A DNA stretch of 64,000 nucleotides from positions 62,001 to 126,000 of the forward strand of contig LFFE01000024.1 in NCBI GenBank assembly GCA_001510385.1. The letters run 5' to 3'. Position numbers and translations under genes: made by a program. Of this stretch, positions 59,496-64,000 are shown piece after piece (position 1 is the stretch's first letter; each line of letters starts with the position of its first letter). The notes under the pieces are model-generated. The model was given only the letters and a program-made list of their open reading frames with translations. It did not search any database and was not told the DNA's origin. The DNA comes from Actinobacteria bacterium casp-actino5 (lineage in GTDB: Bacteria > Actinomycetota > Acidimicrobiia > Acidimicrobiales > Ilumatobacteraceae).

Positions 59496-60592
59496 TTCAG
59501 CACTCCTAATTCTGTGATTGCTGCAAGAAAGCGATCGTTTTCAACGGCGCTACCGATTGTTACGCGAATCCCTTCTCCGTCAAACGGTCGGACGACCACA
59601 CCACGCTTCTCAAGTTCGGTTGCGTAATGCATCGTGTTTACGCCAGTCGACAAGTACACAAAGTTGGCTTGGTGGTGGGGCATCCACCAGCCAAGAGACG
59701 CAAGTTGAGATTCGACCCGACCGCGTTCTCTGACGATGACTGCGCAGCGCGCCTCAATTTCGTCAATGTTGTCAATCGCCGCAATTGCGGCTGCCTGAGC
59801 CGCTGCATTGACGTGAAACGGAACCGCAACCTTGTCGATATCAGCAATGACCTCGGCATCACCGACTGCATAACCAACTCGAAGCCCGGCCAAGCCATGA
59901 GCTTTTGAAAGAGTTCGCGTCACCAGCACATTACGAAAACGCGGCACTACCTCTGCGACAGGGTCAGGGGTATCAGCGTCTACGAATTCCCTATATGCCT
60001 CGTCAATCACAACGATCACACCATCGCCAGCCGCCGTAGCGATACGAACAATGTCATCCGCTTCAAGCAACGTGCCGGTCGGATTGTTCGGTGTCGCCAA
60101 CATGATGACCTTCGTCGCCGGCGAAATCGCCGAAATGATGCCGTCGACGTCATATGTGAGGTCATCAAGAAGGGGAACTCGAACCATCTCGGCACCCGTC
60201 AATTGCGAGAAAATCGGGTACACCTCGAATGATCTCCAGCCAAAAATGATTTCGTCGTCGGCATCGAGATACGTGAGGAAAATCTGCTGCAACAACCCAA
60301 CCGAGCCATTTCCAATCGTGACCTGTTCTGCGTTAACGCCCAGCCATGAAGCGATGTGAGAACGCAACTCTGCTCCACGATGATCGGCATATCGGTTCGC
60401 TCCGCGCACCGCATGGAGAACCGCATTCTCGATCGCCGAGATTGGGGCCTCAGGGTTCTCGTTCGATGCAAGTTTTACTGCATCGACAACACCGTGATCT
60501 TGCTGCGCCTGTTTTGCGTCGCGTCCAGGCCTGTAGGCGGGAAGAGCCTCAACAGCAGATCGTGGGCGACCGGGTCGTGCTAGTTCGTTCAC
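59492..60592 (-). CDS. hisC: histidinol-phosphate / aromatic aminotransferase
   Basis: The protein is 366 aa from GTG 60592, a fold-type I PLP aminotransferase of the HisC group: LASNENPEAPISA, VTIGNGSVGLLQQIF, ATPNNPTGTLLE, IDEAYREF and the PLP lysine in TRTLSKAHGLAGLRVGYA. It could serve histidine synthesis or, as in some actinobacteria, aromatic amino acids; no other his gene is near. The start lies one base after the CoA-transferase stop (TGA-T-GTG), and a TACCGT hexamer inside that gene ends 7 nt before it, so either coupling or a leaderless mRNA could explain expression. Confidence 0.9.
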   Translation of the reverse strand: MNELARPGRPRSAVEALPAYRPGRDAKQAQQDHGVVDAVKLASNENPEAPISAIENAVLHAVRGANRYADHRGAELRSHIASWLGVNAEQVTIGNGSVGLLQQIFLTYLDADDEIIFGWRSFEVYPIFSQLTGAEMVRVPLLDDLTYDVDGIISAISPATKVIMLATPNNPTGTLLEADDIVRIATAAGDGVIVVIDEAYREFVDADTPDPVAEVVPRFRNVLVTRTLSKAHGLAGLRVGYAVGDAEVIADIDKVAVPFHVNAAAQAAAIAAIDNIDEIEARCAVIVRERGRVESQLASLGWWMPHHQANFVYLSTGVNTMHYATELEKRGVVVRPFDGEGIRVTIGSAVENDRFLAAITELGVLK

Positions 60593-60593
60593 A

Positions 60594-61778
60594 TCAGGAA
60601 CGGTAGCGCCCAACGACCCCTGAGTTCTCGAGTTCATCGATCTCTTCTTCGGAGTACCCAAGCTCGGAAAGAACCTCGCGGCCATTCTCGCCAAGTAATG
60701 GCGCAAACCTCCGAGGTTCAGCGTCGGTGGGAACTCCGGGTGCAAGCGATGGCGTGATTCGATATCGACCGAGGCGCGGGTGTTCGGTCATTGGAAGTGA
60801 GTTCGTTACATCGTCGAGACTGACAACTTCATGAACTGGGACACCTGCTGATGCACATGCGTTAACAAACTCACTAGTGGTGAGTTCTCCCGCAATCCGC
60901 TGGTACTCGCGGTACAGCTCATCAATATTGTTCAACCGCCCGATGCGAGAAACAAATCGATCGTCATCGAGCATTTCAACCCGCCCACCAATACGAATCA
61001 GTGCCTCAAAATGATGTCGCTCGTACGCCAGAATTGCAACCAGTCCACCGTCGGAGGTTCGGAGTGGGCGACGCTCTGGGCTCAACAGCCGTGGGTAACC
61101 AGCTCGGGAAAATTGCGGCTCCGGGATCGCTTCTGCGCCATGTTCAACTAGGAGAAACGCTCGCATCATGTCGTACATCGCAAGAACCGTGTCCGTTCCC
61201 TCGCCGGTGCGCTCACGATGGAACAGCCCCGCGAGCACAGCCTGGGCAAGCGCCATGCCCGACACCTTGTCAGCGATCAGGATTGGTGCCATCACTGGCG
61301 GAAGTCCGGCGCGTTCATTGGTATCAACGAATCCAGTTGCCGCTTGAATGATGTCGTCGTAGGCAGCAGCGTCCGCATGTTCAGAATTCGGGTCGTAGCC
61401 GGCTGCTGCAACCCAAACGAGATCTGGACGTAACGGCCTCAGGTCAGCAGGGGTGACCCGGGCACGCTCACGCGACCCTGGGCGAAGGTTGGTCACGAAC
61501 ACGTCGCTCTCTACGACAAGTTTCTCGAAAATCGCCCGACCCTCGTCACTACGCAGGTCAAGAACAATGCTTCGCTTGTTACGCATTAGGTTCAACGTCA
61601 CCCCAGAGACATCTGGGTGCGGACCCCTGCCCATATGACGATTTGCATCGCCGACGGTGGTCTCCACCACCGTCACGTCGGCACCCATGTCGGCAAGAAT
61701 TTGGGTGCCAAACGGACCCATGATGACTGCCGTCAGGTCGAGGACTTTTACACCAGCAAGCGGTTGATAATGGCTCAT
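60594..61778 (-). CDS. CaiB/BaiF family CoA-transferase
   Basis: The protein is 394 aa from ATG 61778, a class III CoA-transferase. PLAGVKVLDLTAVIMGPFGTQILADMGADV is the family N-terminus. The catalytic Asp region (AAYDDIIQAATGF), DKVSGMALAQAVLAGLFHRERTGEG and RTSDGGLVAILAYERHHFEAL follow. It moves CoA between organic acids. The open frame upstream of ATG 61778 lies inside the AtuA gene and is rejected. It follows that gene by 7 bp, so it acts in the same acyl-CoA pathway. Confidence 0.93.
   Translation of the reverse strand: MSHYQPLAGVKVLDLTAVIMGPFGTQILADMGADVTVVETTVGDANRHMGRGPHPDVSGVTLNLMRNKRSIVLDLRSDEGRAIFEKLVVESDVFVTNLRPGSRERARVTPADLRPLRPDLVWVAAAGYDPNSEHADAAAYDDIIQAATGFVDTNERAGLPPVMAPILIADKVSGMALAQAVLAGLFHRERTGEGTDTVLAMYDMMRAFLLVEHGAEAIPEPQFSRAGYPRLLSPERRPLRTSDGGLVAILAYERHHFEALIRIGGRVEMLDDDRFVSRIGRLNNIDELYREYQRIAGELTTSEFVNACASAGVPVHEVVSLDDVTNSLPMTEHPRLGRYRITPSLAPGVPTDAEPRRFAPLLGENGREVLSELGYSEEEIDELENSGVVGRYRS
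60600..60605 (-). promoter_or_regulatory. possible internal -10 TACCGT for hisC
   Basis: TACCGT on the minus strand lies within the last codons of the CoA-transferase gene and ends 7 nt before the hisC GTG. It could be coincidence because the same bases encode Tyr-Arg. Confidence 0.3.
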
Positions 61779-61785
61779 CGGCTTC

Positions 61786-63543
61786 TTAGTCGAGCAGGTC
61801 GACCGGCATGTCAACGAATCGTGCACGCAGCCACTCGCCAAGGCTTTTTGCTTGACCATCAGTGCGCGTCGATGCCGCAACCCCTTCAGAAAGCAGGCCT
61901 CTCACAACGAAGTTCAACGATCGAATATTCGGAAATGCATAACGATCCACGGTGAGCACGGCGGTTTCTGGCAACAGTTGCTTGAATCGATCAACCGTAA
62001 GAAATTCGTCAAGCCACAACCACGCGTCATCACTTCGAGCGAAAATGCCCAAGTTTGCGTCACCACCCTTATCGCCTGAGCGAGCACCAAACAAAGTTCC
62101 TAGCGGAACGCTTCGGCTGTCGCCACCTGGGCTCGATCCCTGAGGGCCGGCAGTGGGTTCGACAGTCACCGGATCGTATTCAGGGGCAATCGATTCAATT
62201 TGGCGAGTCGAGCCATTGACATGAACATACGCAGGAACAAGATCGGCTGGAACGAGAGCTGGTCGGTACACCCCAAATGGTGAGCCCGCCGATGGGCCGC
62301 CAGACAGGGAGTAAAACCCTGGAATGCTTGAGAGTCCTGTTTCCACGAACGCGTTTGAAAAGGCTCGGCCAACTTTACGTTCATCCCGATCTTTCACGCT
62401 GATTCGGAGTTGAGCGGTCGCCGCCTCGTTACTTTGTGGATCGACATGGTCGGTCCTTACCAGCCGGACTTCGCACTCTTCGAAGTCGTCAGCTGAGTAC
62501 GGCGAGGCTTCCCAAAACGCTTCCAGTGCCATCTCGGATTTTTCCTCGATGTCAAGCCCGGTCAGAGCAAGCACCATGTCGTTGCGGTAGCCCCCGAGCT
62601 CATTCATCGCAACCTTCAACGAACCGGTTGGTGGTTGACCCTTGACGCCAGAAATTCGGACCCGGTCTTGTTCAACCTGCTCAAGTGAGATGGTGTCAAA
62701 CCGTGATGTCACATCGGGCCCGAGGTAATGCGAACCGCCGATTTCGTAGAGCAGCTGACTTGTCACCGTGCCCACTGACACGAGACCACCGGTGCCGTCG
62801 TGTTTGCCAATCACACTTGAGCCGTCAGCAAACACATCGGCCCACGGGAACCCGACTCGCTCCCGGCCTTGAACCTCAGTGAAGAACGAGTAATTCCCGC
62901 CTGTGACCTGTCCCGAACATTCGATGACGTGACCCGCGACCACAGCACCCGCAAGGGCGTCCCAATCGGTGCGTGACCACCCATGGTGATGTGCGGCCGG
63001 ACCGCAGACGACCGCTGCGTCGGTTACTCGACCGGTGACGACAATGTCTGCACCCTCCGACAACGCATCGACGATTCCCCAGCAGCCGAGGTATGCGTTT
63101 GCCGACACATATCGCGAGACATCACCAAGCCCGTTCGATGGATCAAATGCAACAAGATCTCCCGACGATGCGAGGTCAACTGCACGATCTAACAGGTCGT
63201 CACCATCGACATATGCAATTGTCGGATTCAGACCAAGACGATCTGCAATTTCCTGGAGCGCATCTGCACAACCCCCCGGATCGAGACCGCCCGCATTCGA
63301 GACCACCTTGATTCCACGATCGAGACAGGTTCCCATGACCTGCTCCATCTGTGTCACAAAGGTTGACGCAAATCCCCGTCCGGGATTCTTCGCCCGAATT
63401 CTTGAAAGGATGAGCATGGTGAGTTCGGCTAGCCAGTCGCCGGTGAGCACATCAATTGGACCACCTTCAACCATCTCTTTGGCACCGGACAACCGATCTC
63501 CAAAAAACCCGGAACAGTTCGCAATACGAATCGAGTCACTCAT
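61786..63543 (-). CDS. AtuA-family (DUF1446) acyl-CoA pathway protein
   Basis: The protein is 585 aa. The N-terminal DUF1446 domain (RIANCSGFFGDRLSGAKEMVEGGPIDVLTGDWLAELTM, VSNAGGLDPGGCADAL, VVTGRVTDAAVVCGPA, ECSGQVTGGNYSFF) is joined to the AtuA C-terminal swivel domain (LFGARSGDKGGDANLGIFAR, LNFVVRGLL). AtuA proteins are required for growth on acyclic terpenes in pseudomonads; their reaction is not established. Here the gene is coupled by ATGA to a biotin carboxyl-carrier domain and followed by a CoA-transferase, fitting a branched acyl-CoA catabolic unit. Confidence 0.9.
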   Translation of the reverse strand: MSDSIRIANCSGFFGDRLSGAKEMVEGGPIDVLTGDWLAELTMLILSRIRAKNPGRGFASTFVTQMEQVMGTCLDRGIKVVSNAGGLDPGGCADALQEIADRLGLNPTIAYVDGDDLLDRAVDLASSGDLVAFDPSNGLGDVSRYVSANAYLGCWGIVDALSEGADIVVTGRVTDAAVVCGPAAHHHGWSRTDWDALAGAVVAGHVIECSGQVTGGNYSFFTEVQGRERVGFPWADVFADGSSVIGKHDGTGGLVSVGTVTSQLLYEIGGSHYLGPDVTSRFDTISLEQVEQDRVRISGVKGQPPTGSLKVAMNELGGYRNDMVLALTGLDIEEKSEMALEAFWEASPYSADDFEECEVRLVRTDHVDPQSNEAATAQLRISVKDRDERKVGRAFSNAFVETGLSSIPGFYSLSGGPSAGSPFGVYRPALVPADLVPAYVHVNGSTRQIESIAPEYDPVTVEPTAGPQGSSPGGDSRSVPLGTLFGARSGDKGGDANLGIFARSDDAWLWLDEFLTVDRFKQLLPETAVLTVDRYAFPNIRSLNFVVRGLLSEGVAASTRTDGQAKSLGEWLRARFVDMPVDLLD

Positions 63544-64000
63544 TGCTCGTCACTCCCCTGATCAAGTTCAACGAGCAGATCACCCATGTCGACACGATCA
63601 CCGACGGCGAAACGAACCTCAGTCACTGTCGATGCTGCAGGTGCTGAGATCTGATGCTCCATTTTCATTGCCTCAATCACCATGAGCACCTGGTCTGCCT
63701 CCACCACATCTCCGGCAGTCACCCGAACATCAATGACTGTGCCAGGGAGCGGCGCAACTGGACCAGAGCCGGCAAGGTCTGCGTCATGTTGGGCGAAGCG
63801 GGGTAATTCGCGCCACAACGTTCGGCCCGAGAACCCGCTTACCCTCCAACCGTGGCCGTCTCGTGTCACCGCTGGCGAGGTTCGGCGGCCATCTATTTCG
63901 ATCGCACTTCCAACGCATCGAATGACAGCGGTTCGGCGCCCATCGTCAATGAGCACACCCTCAGCATCGGCCTTCGGCCATTCACCAAGTTTGAATTCCC
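63540..64000 (-). CDS. acyl-CoA carboxylase biotin-containing (alpha) subunit, C-terminal part
   Basis: This is a partial gene: 153 codons are visible and the frame stays open to the window edge, so the biotin carboxylase part lies outside. The C-terminal biotinyl domain is clear: GPVAPLPGTVIDVRVTAGDVV, then VMVIEAMKMEHQI with the biotinylated Lys in AMKM, and FAVGDRVDMGDLLVELD. The linker before it resembles the BT domain of acyl-CoA carboxylases (propionyl-, methylcrotonyl- or geranyl-CoA type). The stop overlaps the AtuA start by 4 bp, which argues for a methylcrotonyl/geranyl-type enzyme, without proof. Confidence 0.88.
   Translation of the reverse strand, partial: EFKLGEWPKADAEGVLIDDGRRTAVIRCVGSAIEIDGRRTSPAVTRDGHGWRVSGFSGRTLWRELPRFAQHDADLAGSGPVAPLPGTVIDVRVTAGDVVEADQVLMVIEAMKMEHQISAPAASTVTEVRFAVGDRVDMGDLLVELDQGSDEQ

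Overview
The window is about 64 kb of dense chromosomal sequence with no gene-free stretch over 300 bases. I see no rRNA or tRNA, no insertion sequence, no prophage and no CRISPR. By eye the GC content is in the mid-50s. The gene content points to an actinobacterium, most likely a free-living (aquatic or marine) member of class Acidimicrobiia; this is an inference. Supporting signs are the iscS-mnmA-(MetE-like)-ligA block arranged as in mycobacteria, a PASTA-domain kinase-like protein, a MurA with Asp in place of the catalytic Cys, an RpiB of the Glu type, wecA just upstream of the ATP synthase operon, and many genes with leaderless-type promoters.

Layout. 1-7.2 kb: leuCD, a lipoprotein, a DEAD-box helicase, a leucine attenuator with leuA, a monocluster ferredoxin and pyrF. 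7.2-13.9 kb: serA, a GNAT acyltransferase coupled to an o-succinylbenzoate synthase/N-succinylamino-acid racemase, an SCP2 protein, a degenerate PASTA kinase and a small membrane protein. 13.9-22 kb: ligA, MetE-like, a membrane protein, mnmA, iscS, a methyltransferase and galT-like. 22-28.8 kb: azlCD behind glgB, facing a GT4 glucan synthase, then enoyl-CoA hydratase, a truncated AbiEi-like gene, meaB and a NifU-domain protein. 28.8-36.2 kb: murA, an MFS transporter, a J-domain protein, a duplicated-domain acidic protein, an S9 peptidase and glpX. 36.2-47.2 kb: the complete F-type ATP synthase operon (a, c, b', b, delta, alpha, gamma, beta, epsilon, preceded by AtpZ and AtpI), with wecA, glyA and rpiB upstream. 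47.2-57.6 kb: a thiolase-like protein, nucleoside hydrolase, DPP-type S9 peptidase, sucrose phosphorylase, TauE permease and a fused indolepyruvate:ferredoxin oxidoreductase. 57.6-64 kb (minus strand): the end of a biotin-dependent acyl-CoA carboxylase, AtuA/DUF1446, a CaiB CoA-transferase, hisC, two DUF202 membrane proteins and fabH.

Together the genes describe an aerobic heterotroph with leucine, serine, glycine and pyrimidine synthesis, glycogen and sucrose handling, gluconeogenesis (GlpX), peptide and nucleoside scavenging, and acyl-CoA catabolism.

The strongest unexpected signal is regulatory. In about twenty genes that begin a transcription unit, a TANNNT -10 hexamer ends exactly 6-9 nt before the ATG or GTG, so the mRNA would begin at or within about three bases of the start codon. 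Genes inside operons instead overlap by 4 bp or carry Shine-Dalgarno sequences. The rule fixes several starts (iscS, murA/MFS, rpiB, S9 peptidase, thiolase-like). It produces two divergent promoters whose -10 hexamers overlap on opposite strands. It also suggests that the Leu-rich leader peptide controlling leuA is itself leaderless.
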